From Blastomussa wellsi (taxonomy: Eukaryota; Cnidaria; Anthozoa; Scleractinia; Plerogyridae), in contig OX393568.1 in NCBI GenBank assembly GCA_947652115.1, positions 21,679,831 to 21,743,830 of the forward strand: a stretch of 64,000 bases of DNA, written 5' to 3'. The notes beneath the pieces were generated by a model. The model was not told the DNA's origin. It ran no database searches and worked only from the letters and a program-made list of their open reading frames with translations. The position numbers and the translations under genes are program-made. Positions 1 through 13,040 of the stretch are shown in pieces (position 1 is the first letter of the stretch; each line of letters begins with the position of its first letter).

Positions 1-58
1 ATGGGGCTCCACTAGCAGCCATCAGATCTCTGTTATAAACCAAAAATAGCTGACTCAC

Positions 59-3000
59 CACAAAAAACTCTTCCTTGCAAAGACGGCCATTCCCATCCTT
101 ATCTAACATTTTGAAGGCAATTTCTAGGCCTCTATTTGACTCTGTATAAGAAAACAAGTTGAAATGCACATAGAAATTTTTATTTGACTAAAAAAAGGAT
201 GCATCGCAATGCAAATTTCGAAAACTCAAAGCATCATGCAGTGAATAAACTCATGTCATTTTCAGCTGATGGAACATTTTGTGGTGAATTTAATAGACAA
301 CAAAGCATTTATTTTAGTTGAATAGTGGTATGACAGAACACTTGACTGTCCCTGTGGGAAACAGCATGTTTTCTTTCCCCTTAACCCTCAATGCTCCCCT
401 CTGCTTCACCTTGGGGAAGATTAAGGGTCTAAGGGAAAAAAACGTGCTGTTTCCCACAGGGGCAGTCACTAAGTGCTTATTATTGCTGCAGTGAGTTCCA
501 GCAGTCTGATTACAACTGGTTGCAGTCAGGCAGTCATTCAATTTGAAATCACTTCTTAACTATAACTTAATTAAATATATAACTTACTTGTAAGTATGGT
601 CAAAAGGAACAAATACTCAGAGAAGTCCACAATTCCTGGAGACCAATGAATTAGTGTTATGGATTTTATGGACAAACAAACAAAAAATAAATATATAAAT
701 AAGTAAGTAGGCAAAGAAGTAAGCAATTTTGTTTGCAAAAAATAATTAGATTTTGTTAACAAAATTATTTTAAAAATTATTTGAAAAATTGTACAAATTT
801 TAACATTATAATATTTAAAATATTTTTAAAAAATATCTTAAAAATTAATTTCAAAATCATTTTTAAAATTACAATTTTAAATAGTTTTAAAAATTGTTAC
901 AGAATTTAAAAAACATTTTTAAAAAAGTATTTTGAAAATTATGAAAAATATTATTTTAAAAATAATTTTTACATTGTCTGATTTTTTTTGACAATTTGTT
1001 TAATTTTAAATTTGAGAACCAATATTTAATTTTGAATGAAAATAAAAAATATTAAAAAAAAAATTATAAAACAATTTTAAAAACTATTAAGGAAAAATAT
1101 ACAATTTAAAGAATTATTTTTGAAAAATGGTTTTCAAAAATTATTTTTAAGATTAAAATAAGTTTTAATAATTTTAAAGATTATTTTTAAAAGTATATAA
1201 TTTTTAATTCTTAGAATATTTTTTTAACTTTTTAGGATTGATATTTATCTGATCTCTCTATCGTGTACATCTGGCTCAACATCTGGCAAAGACCAGCACC
1301 TAATGGGCATACGGCATGCAATTTTCATAACATACTGACGTGTCATGCCACACGTTGTGATCACTGATCCTGTTATCTCTGATCCCACCCAGCCCTATAA
1401 AGGTCTTTTATCCCTGATCACATGTAGCTTGTTATGACCCTGTTGCGCAAGGAAGGTCCTAGCACTTCAGTCAATAAACAGAAAACACCCCTCACATGAA
1501 AATATAAACTCAATAAATTGACCTTGCTCTCAATGTGTGGCTTCATAGCTCAGCTAGTAGAGCATCGCACCGGTATCGCAGAGGTCACGGGTTCGAATCC
1601 CGTTGAAGCCATGATTTTTTTCAGTTGCACTTTCTAGGATGATCCTAGCACTAGTATCTTCTTCCCTCCATGTAGGTGGTGGCCTTGCCGGTACATCCAC
1701 AACATACCAATACAGTATGCATTTAATTAGCTCTTTAACCGAGCGGGAGGTCTGTATGGGAGAATCTTGACCGAGGACGTGACGTGAGTACAGACCGAAC
1801 GCAGTGAGGTCTGTACTCATGACCGAGGTCAAGATTCTCCCATACAGACCAACTAAGCTTGGTTTATAAGATGTTTATTATATGGTCAAATGGAAACTTA
1901 AATTTTCTTTGCAAACGGCAATGAGCTGAACTTAAATTTGCAAAAGTTTGGTCGTATCTTTACTTTTTATTCTTGTCAAGCTTTTTTTAATATTCCATTT
2001 AGTATTTTTAGAGAAAAAGGGGACAATAAATTCCTATTTTGTTGGTAATGTTCTGATCCCAAAATGCAACTGATCAAGATGCCGGTCTAGATGACTTTAG
2101 CCAATCAAATTTGTGAATTCGCTAATTTCCAGTCCATGTGAGACAAGGCCATAATTCTAATAATTAAAATAACAAAAGGTAAAAAATTATATACCATTAT
2201 CTTGCAGTGCTCGAAAAAATTTCCTGGATCCTTTTGATATTGGAGGTGTATTTTTGACCATCTGGGACATAGCCTGTTGAAGGGAACAACAGCTTAAATT
2301 TAAAATATTTAAGAACAAGATAAATAGCTCTCAGACCTTGTTTTCAGCAAATAACACATAATAGAAGCCTAAAGGCAGAGCACCACATTTAAGCCTGTGA
2401 TCCAATGGGAACATGAATCAGTCAGCGGTTAACTTTCAAAAACATGTGACTTTGATGAGCTGTACCCCTGAGCCCGTGATATGGTCATGGGAGACTTGTC
2501 AGCAGATAACTTGTTTTGACAGCTGTCAAGTGATCATAAAATGATGAAGGCTGGTGTCAAGGCCCATTTCTGGAGCATGGGGTCTCCTTCTCCCTCCCCC
2601 AAAGTCTGTACAGACCTGTAGGCACATGGGCACTCATACAGTCATGTGACTAAAAAATTTTCTTGGCTTGATGGTTTTCGAAATTGTTTTACCCATGGTA
2701 TCAAACCCAGCTCTCTCAAGGTATTTGAAGTTTTAAAATTTTTATGGTATTCAAATGATCCATCATTTGAGCTGAAAATAATGTTTCTCAGATACTGGTG
2801 AAGTTATCTTCAATACTAATACTTATTATTGCATGATTTACCTTGGGTACATTCTGGTATTTCCCTTATAATTATCAATGTATAACCTTCAAAAACTCAT
2901 TTAATAATTCATTAAGGAAATACAAAAGAAAATAAATGTTTAATGAGTGTATTTATATATCTGATATTGACAACACTAAATTTTACAGCCGATTTTCTCC

Positions 3001-4679
3001 GTAATAATAATAATTATAAACCCAAGGATTATTCCATAAATGAATAGATCTATCACAAAATTAATGCTTTTGAAGCTGTTCAAAAAACTTGCAGCACATG
3101 TTTTATCGGGTTTAAAACTTAACACTCGGCTATGCATCGTGTTTTAAACCCAATAATACAATGCTGTTCATTTTTTAAACATTTCATAAACCAAAAGAAA
3201 ATTCCAATTTGTATCAAAATATATTTTATAAACAATGATTGTTATAATAACATACTCACAGCTTGTGATAAGGGTCTTTTTCGACTCCACCCTACATGAA
3301 ATGAGCAAGCACAAAAGATGTTAACATGTACGTGGCCAGCTCGAAGGCCAGTTAATAATTATAATAATTGACTGAATTTTGTTAAAAAAAATTGTTGCCA
3401 GCTGATCATGTACTTTCATTAACAGGAGGGGACCTGGGTAGTGGATTCTACCTCCAGCTGCAGATCTAGATGTATCCAAAAAGGAGCGGGGTGAATTTGT
3501 GATATGGACTTGACTACGCTTAATTTAGTGCATTAACCCTTGATGATGATAACTTTATTTAACAAGGGTAATACATTTTGGGCCAGCAAAAAGGAAGGGG
3601 GTGGACTACATGTACGTAATTGCAGTCACTTCATGGTCATTCATGGTCAATATATGAACTATTTAATTATGTACTTCCTATAACGCTGATCATATTCTCA
3701 TACCCAGAGGTCGACCAGATAATTTGCCACTTTTGCAGCAAATCTTGAGTCAATCTCCCCTGCATTCTTACCAGTATATGGAAGATCTGTCCTCCTTTTT
3801 CTCTCCCACCCCTCCCAGGAATAATGACTTCTGGCCAGTTCCAGACCTCTTTAGCTTTGTTTGTTGTTCCATTTCTGATCACGAGATGTTACCCATGAGA
3901 ATTATTTAATTATTTTTTTCAAATTCAAACAAATCCACAAGGAAATGAATGATAAATCAGAACATCACATGATCTGAATTGGACGATTTACATATAAAGC
4001 TGAAGAGATATTGAGATCTATTAATTTTAATTTTGAACGTCCTTGACTTGTGTGTTTCTTCCCTGAACGTACCGTTTGTGTACTGTAAAGATGATGAAAT
4101 TTCCATACCCTATGTAAGGATCACACCAGGAACAATGCCAAAAGGGACAAAAATGATAACCTATTTAAGGATCAAGAACCTCAAAAAACCATACCCTATC
4201 CTGTGGCACATACCAAAAGCCAATATATGGGAGTACCCCCCCCCCCCCCCCCCCCCGCCACGGTTCTTGGTGCTGTCCAAGCGGATCATGCCCTCTCCTG
4301 ATCTGTGTTTGCTAGGTATGACGGGCAATCTATTCCTTGTTGGGGTAGAAAGATTGCACGATATGTTACAATGGACCAAATTGGTGTGGCAGTGTCCAAT
4401 GTGTCAATCATCACCTCGTATGTCTCTGTGCATGACGGATTCCAGAAAGTCAGCTGGAGTCATGAAGTACTGTCCATCCACTTCAATAGAAGCAAACTGA
4501 TCGAATTTAGTTTTCCGTCGTGTTTGTGTGTGAACCTGGTCGGGGGATTTCGCCACAACAACATTGACAGATGAATTTCTGTTTTGATATCCCCACAACA
4601 AACAGCCACCGACTCCTCCAATTCCAACAAGCGCCACGCGAAATAAAGACGTTTTTCCCGCAAAGGAGAAAAACATCAC
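59..4679 (-). CDS. Mitochondrial calcium uptake protein, MICU2/MICU3-like (5' part, runs off the left edge)
   Basis: Five coding exons can be placed on the minus strand: 4415-4679, 3260-3291, 2195-2273, 588-635 and 59-141. Each has GT-AG borders and the phases agree. The first exon starts MMFFSFAG, followed by a hydrophobic stretch (VALVGIGGVGGCLLWG) that fits a mitochondrial presequence or membrane anchor. It ends with FDQFASIEVDGQYFMTP, which matches the segment before the first EF-hand in the MICU family. Later exons encode GIVDFSEYLFLLTIL and a canonical EF-hand loop, DKDGNGRLCKEE, with D1, D3, N5, G6 and E12 present. MICU proteins sit in the intermembrane space and gate the MCU calcium uniporter in response to calcium. 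The short 32-nt exon is supported mainly by phase and splice sites. The 3' part, including the second functional EF-hand, lies outside the window. I cannot separate MICU2 from MICU3 here. Confidence 0.8.
343..468. repeat. Inverted repeat (hairpin), intron of MICU-like gene
   Basis: TGACTGTCCCTGTGGGAAAC at the left is complementary to the right end (TTTCCCACAGGGGCAGTCA), with arms of about 40 bp. MITE-like. Confidence 0.75.
735..1235. repeat. AT-rich low-complexity tract
   Basis: Degenerate TTTTAAAAATTATTTT-type sequence with almost no G or C, in the intron of the MICU-like gene. No gene content. Confidence 0.85.
1539..1611 (+). repeat. tRNA-like sequence, probably head of a SINE or tRNA pseudogene
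   Basis: The 73 bases have an acceptor stem GGCTTCA/TGAAGCC, a D arm and a perfect T arm ACGGG-TTCGAAT-CCCGT, so both Pol III boxes are present. The anticodon stem has two mismatches, and position 33 is C rather than the invariant U. The anticodon would be GGT (Thr). These defects argue against a working tRNA and for a tRNA-derived SINE head. Confidence 0.6.
1749..1850. repeat. Inverted repeat (hairpin MITE-like)
   Basis: GGTCTGTATGGGAGAATCTT pairs with the complementary right end (AAGATTCTCCCATACAGACC). A short inner copy of the terminal motif (GAGTACAGACC / GGTCTGTACTC) sits in the middle. Confidence 0.8.
4115..4262 (+). repeat. Dispersed repeat ending in a poly-C run
   Basis: Contains CCATACCCTATCCTGTGGCA and ends with GGGAGTAC plus a run of about 20 C. 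The same pattern, inverted, is present at 30545-30985. Confidence 0.6.
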
Positions 4680-4914
4680 TCACGGAAAGAAGTGTGCTAA
4701 CAATGAGGATATTTGGCAGATCGGAGAATGAATTTCTTGCATTGAAATAAACATGAAACGAAAGCAGGAGCAAGAAGTTCGCGTTCGAAATGTGAGAGAC
4801 TGGGCTAGGTAGAACCGCTGACCAAAGCGCGATATTTTCATTCTTCTGTACTTTTTCACAAATTATTCTCCGGCAGCTGCGGTGGAGTTTCTTTAGGTTT
4901 TGCGTTCAATTGAA
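4680..4914. promoter_or_regulatory. Shared bidirectional promoter region between MICU-like gene and septin
   Basis: The start codons of the two divergent genes (minus strand at 4679, plus strand at 4915) are 235 bp apart, so both 5' UTRs and core promoters must overlap or abut here unless a non-coding first exon lies elsewhere. I see no convincing TATA box. This is inference from gene spacing only. Confidence 0.5.
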
Positions 4915-7900
4915 ATGGCTTCGGCGGTAACGGATTATTGTAGAACACTCGTAAGTATTGCTTTTCGTAAGCAGGTGTTGTTTTCAAACCGAAGTTTCTA
5001 TGATTTGGTGTATTTTGTTCCGTTGAAGGGAGCGGACGGGCGGCAGCTTCGCTTAGCAGGCCATGTTGGCTTCGACAGTTTACCAGACCAACTCGTCAAT
5101 AAATCAGTAAATAGGGGATTTGCTTTTAATATTCTATGCATAGGTGAGTTAGAGATTCTTCTTTTCAAAGACAAAACTAGATATTTGTGTTTCGTTTTGC
5201 TTTCAGACAGACCATACATGATTTTTCGCAATTAATACAAACTTATTATCATATGTCAAAAATATGAAAACATACCATGTAAGTCTTCATGTGGCTGAGT
5301 TGATGTTGAAACACAAAAATAAAGTAAGTAACCAATTGAATCACGCTTATTTTTTGAAGGTGAAACAGGCATCGGAAAATCAACTCTAATGGATTGTCTT
5401 TTCAAAACAACGTTTGAAGGTGCGTGAGGCGATCAAGTGTTCGAGAGTTCCTTTCAAATTCCGTACAAGCTTTAGAGTTTGTGAGGGGAAGTGATGCAAG
5501 CGTGCCTTGCTATTGTTAATATTAATTGTTATTGTGTGGTAGAATTAATAGGTGTGGCCACTCTCCAAAGCCTGTTTAATATTGCATGAATGACAAATTT
5601 ATTGGTACAATTGTCAGTTTATGTAAATTGAGTAGTGAAGGAATAGTAAGATTTTATCTTAAGCTAGATATCACGTTGAGAGCCCATGCCATTTATACTA
5701 GGCATGAAATAAAGTATTGGGTAAAATCTGGAACATCTTATATAAGTATGCAGTATGTAACACTCAAAAGAATCACGTTAAGTCAAAACACCTTTTGATC
5801 ATGACACTCAAACCACATACAACATGAATGAAATTTCAATACATTGTTGCATTTTATTCTGTCGATAGAAAGCATTTTTTCTTCATAGATTTTGAAACCA
5901 GAAAGCTAAGGTAAAACATATTCAGGATCCTTTTTGTTTTTTAGATTTTCCGCTTAGACATTTGATTCTGTGGACCTCTGTAGCTGACTCGGAGGCATAG
6001 TAAAAACTGGAATATATTACACAAACAATTAAAAATTGCTGGAAACTGCTCTCAGAAGGCCGAAAATGCTATTTTAGAGACCCCAATAAGTTTAACCCTG
6101 CTACGGCACTGTTTAAAGAGTCCTTGAAAAAATGGGTTTTGGTCTGTGTGAACTTACTATTTATTCTCTGATGGTAGAAAGTGAGTAGACTGGTTTGCCC
6201 TTGTCAAAGCTATCACACAGTAGAAATCTCAAGCTCATACTGGGTTATCTAATCGTTAATTACCGATAAACTCTCTCCTTAGAACTCTGGTCAGCAGTAA
6301 ATTTGGTGAAGTATGTCTGCTGGCTTTGCCAATTTTACATAACTTGTACTAGTAGCCCTGAGCATGCAAAATTGTATTACTTTTACGTAGAAGTACTGTA
6401 TATAGTGTGGTAACAGTGATACAGGTTGTATCGGTAACACTGGTGTTGATTTAGGCTTGATTACCAGCTGCTGTTTTGGAACTGGAGCCTGCGCTCCTCC
6501 CTGGGGAGGAACGAAGACTGGACTCGAGAATGCTGCGGAAATCGAGCCTAGTGTTGTTTCAGCCTGCTTAGAAATGTCGTTTTACTCTTTTCAGGTCTCC
6601 CTCATTCTCATCAATTGCCAGGTGTTAAAGTAGAACATCACACATATGGTAAGTTCACTGACATGCACATTTATTTTTCATCTTAAAAATAGATATCAGG
6701 TTTTCCCTTTGGAGGCATGAAACAAAGATACATGTACAGTAGATATATAGTAGTACGACTGATGTTCAGTCAATTTCATGTTGTTGTGGTTAAAGGGATA
6801 CTATCACGCCTGATTATAGAAATTTTTACGTTCTAATTTCCATATTATTGTGCCAAATGCCACCAAATACATTGTACACGAATAAATTTCATAAAAAGAT
6901 TCAACAGAACAAGATAGTACAGCTATTTTGGGGAAGTAGTACAGGATTACAAGGATGGAAGTGGATTGCAATTCATTGAAATTGATTTCTGGACAGGATG
7001 TCCAGAAATCAAAGCTGGAATTCTGGTGGAATTTCTTTGCTTTCACTACATTTAGCATTTTTCCCCTTCTGTTGCAAGACAATAAAGCATGATTACAGCA
7101 AGCTAAAGGCCATACTTATTAAAATATGAAATACATGTATCAGGTATGACAGTGTCCCTTTAACAGGTGGATGTTGTACTGTGGTTGGAACTTTTAGTAT
7201 CATTAATGTATAGCAGTGTACAGAACAGGTGTTGGTTTATATGGTCAAATTCTTAAGTTTTATCCAATTATCTGGGAAGCCATGAAGACAACTGGCCAAC
7301 TAACATGCCACATACATTACCTTATCCTCTACTCATACCCAGGATCCAGCAGTGTGCAACGGAAATCCACTTCTTTCCCTGCTCAACCAGTGGAAATAAA
7401 TTGGGTGTATACAAAAAGTCTCGAATTCTGTTTACCAACCCTGAAATTGTACATGCATATCACGAACATCACATATTATTTTTACACAGATTTAAATGAG
7501 AGCAATGTAAAACTGAAGTTGACTGTTGTGGATACTGTTGGGTATGGAGACCAGATCAACAAGGACGACAGGTAATTTTGCGTTGATCAAGCCACTTTAA
7601 ACTGTGTTATCATTTACAAGTTCTGCAGCAAGCTACTGACATTTTCAGGTAACATGTTTGCTACATTTGTTTTCAGTGCCTGTCCCATTGTGGAGTACAT
7701 TGATTCACAGTTTGACAAATATCTTCAACAAGAACTCAAGATAAGAAGAACTCTGAACTCTTATAATGACACACGTGTACATGTCTGCCTGTACTTTGTC
7801 TCTCCGACTGGCCACTCGTAAGACAAGTCTTTCTAAGCAATGTAGAATTTAAAAATCTGAGCTTGATTTGCTTCAATTCCATGACCTGCTTCAATCCCAG

Positions 7901-10900
7901 AACCTTTTAATAGCACACCAACTCTGAAGTTTAGAATTTAACTTATGACTGTATTCTATACTGTTGTCAACATTGTCTTTGCCAGTATTAACTAGTTCAA
8001 AAGCTCATGTCCATGGGCTCTGATTGGTTTATTAATTACATGTATTTAGACCCTGTGGTTTGTTGGCCTGAGTTGTCATAATTTTGATTGACAGCAGTGT
8101 AAAATGCAGTTGTTAGACAGGTTTTGGTTCAGAGTTTGCTTTATTTTATGGAAAGTTCCGGTTATCTCTCAGATTTGTGTACTCTGAGGTCTACTCTGAG
8201 TTCTACTCTATCCAATCTGATATTGCCTAAAATTATTTGGGTGTGGTAAATATGGCACCAAATCATACCTTTGGGTCCACTTTGTGATGATATATTATTA
8301 GGCTCATGGTCTCGTGGGCATTGTGGCATACTCTGTAACTGCATTTTCACCAACATGCAAAGCATGCCACAACCAAACTTATCTTATATGCTGTGATAGC
8401 TTATCAAGTTCGGTTACATTACAAAATATCCATCTAAGTAATAGTTTTTTTGTACAATGTGCATGTACATTTGGAAGTGGTTCTCACTTCAAAGTCTACA
8501 GATGGCACTCGTGCGACCATTCAGCAGCCACTTGTATTTATTAACTCGAACATACTTTCACTGTGTTCAGGTTAAAATCACTGGACCTTCTTTGTATGAA
8601 GAAATTGGACAAAAAGGTGAGCTTCTAATCAGCAAAGAAAGTTATTCACGGGAAGATCCAATTTGCATAGGTCGAAGAAAACATCATGATTTGCTTTTTT
8701 TATTACCAACTGTGTTTCGTAGAGTACAAATAACATCCAAATCGAGTACAAATATCATGCGGTATTTGTACTCCAGAGAACCGGTTAGAAATTCGTCCAA
8801 ACAGACACAACAATTTGGTGTGTTGGATAATAAATCTCTTATTAGACATTTTGCTGTGTGGTATCGCTGAGAATTTTTACTCTTTGTTTGTATTTTGACT
8901 TGCCCTACGGGCTCGCCGTATTTTGACGAGCCGTAGGGCGAGTTAAAATACGGCGCAACTCATAAAAATACTCAGATTGATTCTACACAACAAAACATCT
9001 AATAAGATAATGTGCTATTGCTGTGTTATGTAGGTAAATATTGTTCCTATCATCGCCAAAGCTGACACCATAGCAAAAAGCGAATTGAAGCAGTTTAAAG
9101 AGAAGGTGAGATCAATAAGTCACACTTTACAATTTCAACCTTGTTATTTTTCTTCCTTGTATTCTTACTGCATCAATGTTTGAGCGACGTGGCCTTTTTC
9201 CCAATTTAAAACATAGAACATCACGCCAATTTGTTTCCTTTTGGGGATATCAGCAAGCCTACATTTAAAACTCCAATTACTAATTTTAGGTTGCTTGTTT
9301 AATTTTCTCAGATCATGGGAGAACTTGCCAGCAACGGTGTAGAAATTTACCGATTTCCTGTGGATGACGAGACTGTGTCAGAGATGAATGCGAGTATGAA
9401 TGTAAGTCCTTGGTTCTTTCACCCTAGTCGACAAGTGTTGGTGAATAATATCACAAGTTCTTTACTATTATAATTACAAGAGATACAATCTACTTATGAA
9501 AAACTGTGCATCATTTGTTCCAAGAAGGGGCGTGGGTCTGTTCCCTGTTTGACGTCACAAACTGATTTGAATTGCATCAAGTCTTTCTAAACATGCATGC
9601 AAATTAGTTTGTGATGTCAAATCGGGAATAGACCCACACCCCTTCTGACTCGGTCGTGGAACAAATGACGCACAACATTGAATGCTATAAATAGACAAAA
9701 TTTTGCGAAAAGGAGAAACAAAGGGTGCAATGCGATTCGAACTGGTGCAAAGGCTTATTTTAACGAAAAAATATTTTGGGGTTAGGTGCACTTTAAAGGA
9801 ACTTGGCCTAAATTTTTCAAATTCGTCATTTGTAATCCGTCTCAATCTTCTCCATCCTCAACCATCCTTGTTCCTTTTTGGTTTAGTATCACCTCTTTGT
9901 TGTTTTTCGTCCTTAGTAAACTATTAGTTTTAGGTTTCTTACGTTTTAAGGGCAAATAATAACTCAAAATATCGTGACGTAGCTCCTTTAAAGAGAATTA
10001 CGTGACGTTATGAGAAGTTTAACGTCCCGGGACATTCATTTCCTAGTTTTTTTTTTTGTTTTATTTACCTAGTCATGTTTTGTGTTGTAGGAGCAAATTC
10101 CATTTGCAGTGGTTGGCAGCCGTGAAGAAGCAATCGTCAATAAAGTGAAGACCAGGGCTCGGCAATACCCTTGGGGGACTGTAGAAGGTAAAAAGAGGCA
10201 CTTCCCAGCCGCACTCAACTCAAGAGTCCTTTTGTTTCTTTGTTTTTGTGTGTATGTTTCTACACCAAACGTTATATATTTTCTTTTCAGTTGAAAATGA
10301 AAATCACTGTGACTTTGTGAAGCTAAGAGAGATGTTAGTGCGGTAAGTTTGGAATTTTTTTCCATTCACAATGGTAGTGACCGTATGAAAAAATCCAATT
10401 CTCTGGATCGCGATAAAGAAATTTGACAAAACTTTCACGGCAACGAAAGATAAGTTAAATACACATTTTGGCGTTCTTTCGAAATACTTTCATCAACGCA
10501 GTGTCAGCGTCTCGGTCCATTTATCATTATCATACAAAAAGCATGGTTTGAAATATATTTGCGATTTATTCGATATCAAACATGCAGAATTTTTTGAGTT
10601 GTATATTTTATGTGCAGTACACCATCGTTTCAGATACTGGTGTTCGTTTTTTACGTCAAATCTAATTCGCGTATAGAATTCAAGTTTAACTGATTTAGAG
10701 TTTCTGTTTATCGTTACCACGGAAATATCGACTTTCCTAAAAATCTATTATATCAAACTTCAATCCAATTCCAATATCTGGTGTAAATTTCACATCGATC
10801 AGGGTTCGGAAAGTCTGCTCTGTTAGGTATGGTCCAGAAAAAACTGTAGAGAGACACCTTAATTTCAGCGGTAACCATTTATACAACCCAGTGACCTTTT

Positions 10901-12273
10901 CTTGATCTAGCCTGAGAGTCCAGCACGCTAACAATTGGGCCACTGACTCCCGCTACTGTACATAATGCCTGACACATTTTATTTTCAGGACTAACATGCA
11001 GGACCTGATTGACAAGACACATACCTTGCATTACGAGCTGTACCGACGGACCAAGCTGGAGGACATGGGCTTCAGTGATGGCGGCGGAGGTAAACAGCCT
11101 CACAGTCTGCAAGAAACGTACGAGCTCAGACGACAGGAATACATGAAGAACATACAGGGCAGAGAGGAGCAGATGAGACAGAGCTTTGTCAACAAGGTCA
11201 AGGAGAAAGAAGGAGAGCTAAAACTAGCCGAGCAGGAGGTAAAATACTGGAAACGTATTTCTTCGAATATGCATCCATTCCGTTATAAAGGCAACTCTTT
11301 CAAAATACAGTGGAATAGCGACATCGTGAACTTCCAAGGCAAGAGAAAATTGGTTCTTGAAATGGGGAGTAAAATTGTAGTGTTTGACTGAGGGAAAAGG
11401 AATGACATTTGATTCGAGCGAGAAAGCAAGGGTTCGAAAAATCGGCTTTCCACTGTGGGAAATAAGCGCTCCCATCCCCTTCACTTTGTTCAAAAGCATA
11501 TATAAACGAGGAAATCGAGACATTCTAACGCAAAAGGTTGCATTGCTTTTGGCATAAACGTTAAATGTAGTACGGTACATGTGTATGACCTCCTTCGGAA
11601 TAAACGGTCTGGGACTTCCCTCCCGAGCCCAATATGTGCGTGCGCCCATTGCAGAGGTTCATGTACCTCGCACAAGGAATGAAAAGCGTTTCTCAAATCG
11701 ATACTGCTTTAAATTTGACTTCTATCCTTTCTTAGAAAAAAAATTCTGGTGTGGAACTTAGTGTTGCATCTAATTACAGACAGGGCCTTATACATCTTTG
11801 TGGCTGTGGCTGTGAAAATATTCGCTTGGTTTGTCATAAAAATGAGTGTTTTGGGTTCTTTCTTTGTCACCAGCTTCATGCCAAGTTTGAACTTCTGAAG
11901 AAGACACAAGTTGATGAGAAAAAGAAGCTGGAGGAAAAGCGAAGAATGTTGGTGAGTCAGTCGACCAGAATGACGTGACTTCAGAACTTCATCCGCGATC
12001 GTGTTTTCGTGTCGCACGCTAGGAAGTAAAACCAAAACCAATCACGACTCACACGCGCACGTTTTCCCGCGCTTTGTGTCGGCCACATGCATTTGCTTCG
12101 AGTTCTGATTGGTCCACGGGATTGCAGTTGGGTGATTTTGTTTTCTGTCTTTTCAGGATGAGGAGATCAACCTTTTTAACAAGAAAAAAGCCGCTGCCCT
12201 GGCTGCGCAGGCTCAAGCCCAACAAGCCACCGCCCAAGTCGCCAAGGAATCGATGAAATCAAAGAAGAAATAA
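4915..12273 (+). CDS. Septin, SEPT6/8/10/11 group GTPase (complete, 14 exons)
   Basis: Exons: 4915-4950, 5047-5143, 5360-5419, 6595-6648, 7490-7571, 7677-7817, 8571-8616, 9034-9105, 9312-9401, 10091-10187, 10291-10342, 10989-11238, 11874-11951 and 12157-12273. They total 1272 nt (423 aa plus stop), and all junctions are in phase with GT-AG borders. The protein begins [12 protein letters not shown], then [18 protein letters not shown], which is diagnostic of the SEPT6 group. The P-loop GETGIGKST (G1), DTVGYGD (G3) and AKAD (G4) are present. The septin-unique element spans [18 protein letters not shown] to SLQETYE. A C-terminal coiled coil ([19 protein letters not shown] and [18 protein letters not shown]) leads into an Ala/Gln-rich tail ending KSMKSKKK-like. 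Septins polymerise into hetero-oligomeric filaments that scaffold cytokinesis and the cell cortex. Length fits the family (about 425-435 aa). The start is the ATG giving the CRTL/LAGHVGF junction found in relatives. Confidence 0.93.
9511..9668. repeat. Inverted repeat in septin intron
   Basis: TCATTTGTTCCAAGAAGGGG at the left pairs with the right end (CCTTCTGACTCGGTCGTGGAA...CAAATGA), and GGGTCTGTTCCC with GGGAATAGACCC. A 158-bp hairpin MITE. Confidence 0.75.
12026..12135. repeat. Dispersed repeat with CCAAAACCAATC and TTTCCCGCGCTTTGTG
   Basis: Lies in the last septin intron. Related copies are at 14362-14450 and 37597-37733 in this window, all sharing CCAAAACCAAT, TTTCC(C)GCGCTT and often a closing TGATTGGTCCA. 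Confidence 0.65.
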
Positions 12274-12756
12274 GAAAAGCGTCAATTATTAACAAATTAT
12301 TAGTTATTGCATGTTCAATTTGTATTGTGTAGTTACGGTTACCACCGGGAAGTCCCGAGTGTTGGTATTATAAAGAAATAGATACTTTCTATCGCGCAAG
12401 TGAACTGCCTATTCCAAACCAAATTGTACTGAAGAATCCGAACTAGGGGCAATTTTTACGTCCCAATTTGATCTCACATTTCAGGGCAGTTTGTCTGCTT
12501 TGAGGACGTACTTTTCTCAGGATGTCTCGTTTAACTCGATCCCAGGGTCCTCCCTTTCAGGATATCAACTGATATTATGCGCGAGGGACGGGAAGGAAAA
12601 GCAGTGGTCCTGGTAACCAATTTCTTCTCAACGTACACCCCCTTTCTTCATTTAATCGCGCGACTGAGGCGTCTCGGGCCGAATCTTTTATAATTATAGT
12701 GAAAACGAAAAGCACCAAACAACGAGCTAATTTCGTGCTTAGTCTGGTTCGGAGCA

Positions 12757-13040
12757 TTCTCGTCCCAGAGCCGCTTGTCCCTCTTAGCCAACTGGACCTG
12801 TGCACGAGGAAACAAGTGGCTCTGGGGACACACGATTTGATTCGCTGAAATCAAACAAAGAGAGTCCAATCACATCAGCCATTTTAAAATCCTTTATCGT
12901 TAGCACGTTTAAAACGGCTGATGTGATTGGACTTCCTTTGTTTGATTTCAGCGAATCAAATCGTTTGTCCCCAGAGCCACTTGTTTCCTCGTGCACAGGT
13001 CCAGCCGGCTAAGAGGAACAAGCGGCTCTGGGGACGAGAA
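12757..13040. mobile_element. Palindromic MITE with ATTCTCGTCCC ends
   Basis: A near-perfect inverted repeat of about 285 bp centred near 12895, with termini ATTCTCGTCCCCAGAGCC. The arms translate almost identically on both strands, which shows how exact the palindrome is. It lies between the convergent septin and neurobeachin/LRBA genes. No coding capacity. Confidence 0.85.

Noticed and set aside
1539..1611. Functional tRNA-Thr(GGT)
   Set aside because: Two mismatches in the anticodon stem and C at position 33; better explained as a SINE head or pseudogene.
4033..4500. 155-aa ORF with a proline run
   Set aside because: Crosses the poly-C repeat and the antisense of the first MICU-like exon.
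12800..13012. Matching 70-aa ORFs on both strands
   Set aside because: They are the two arms of the palindromic MITE read in opposite directions.
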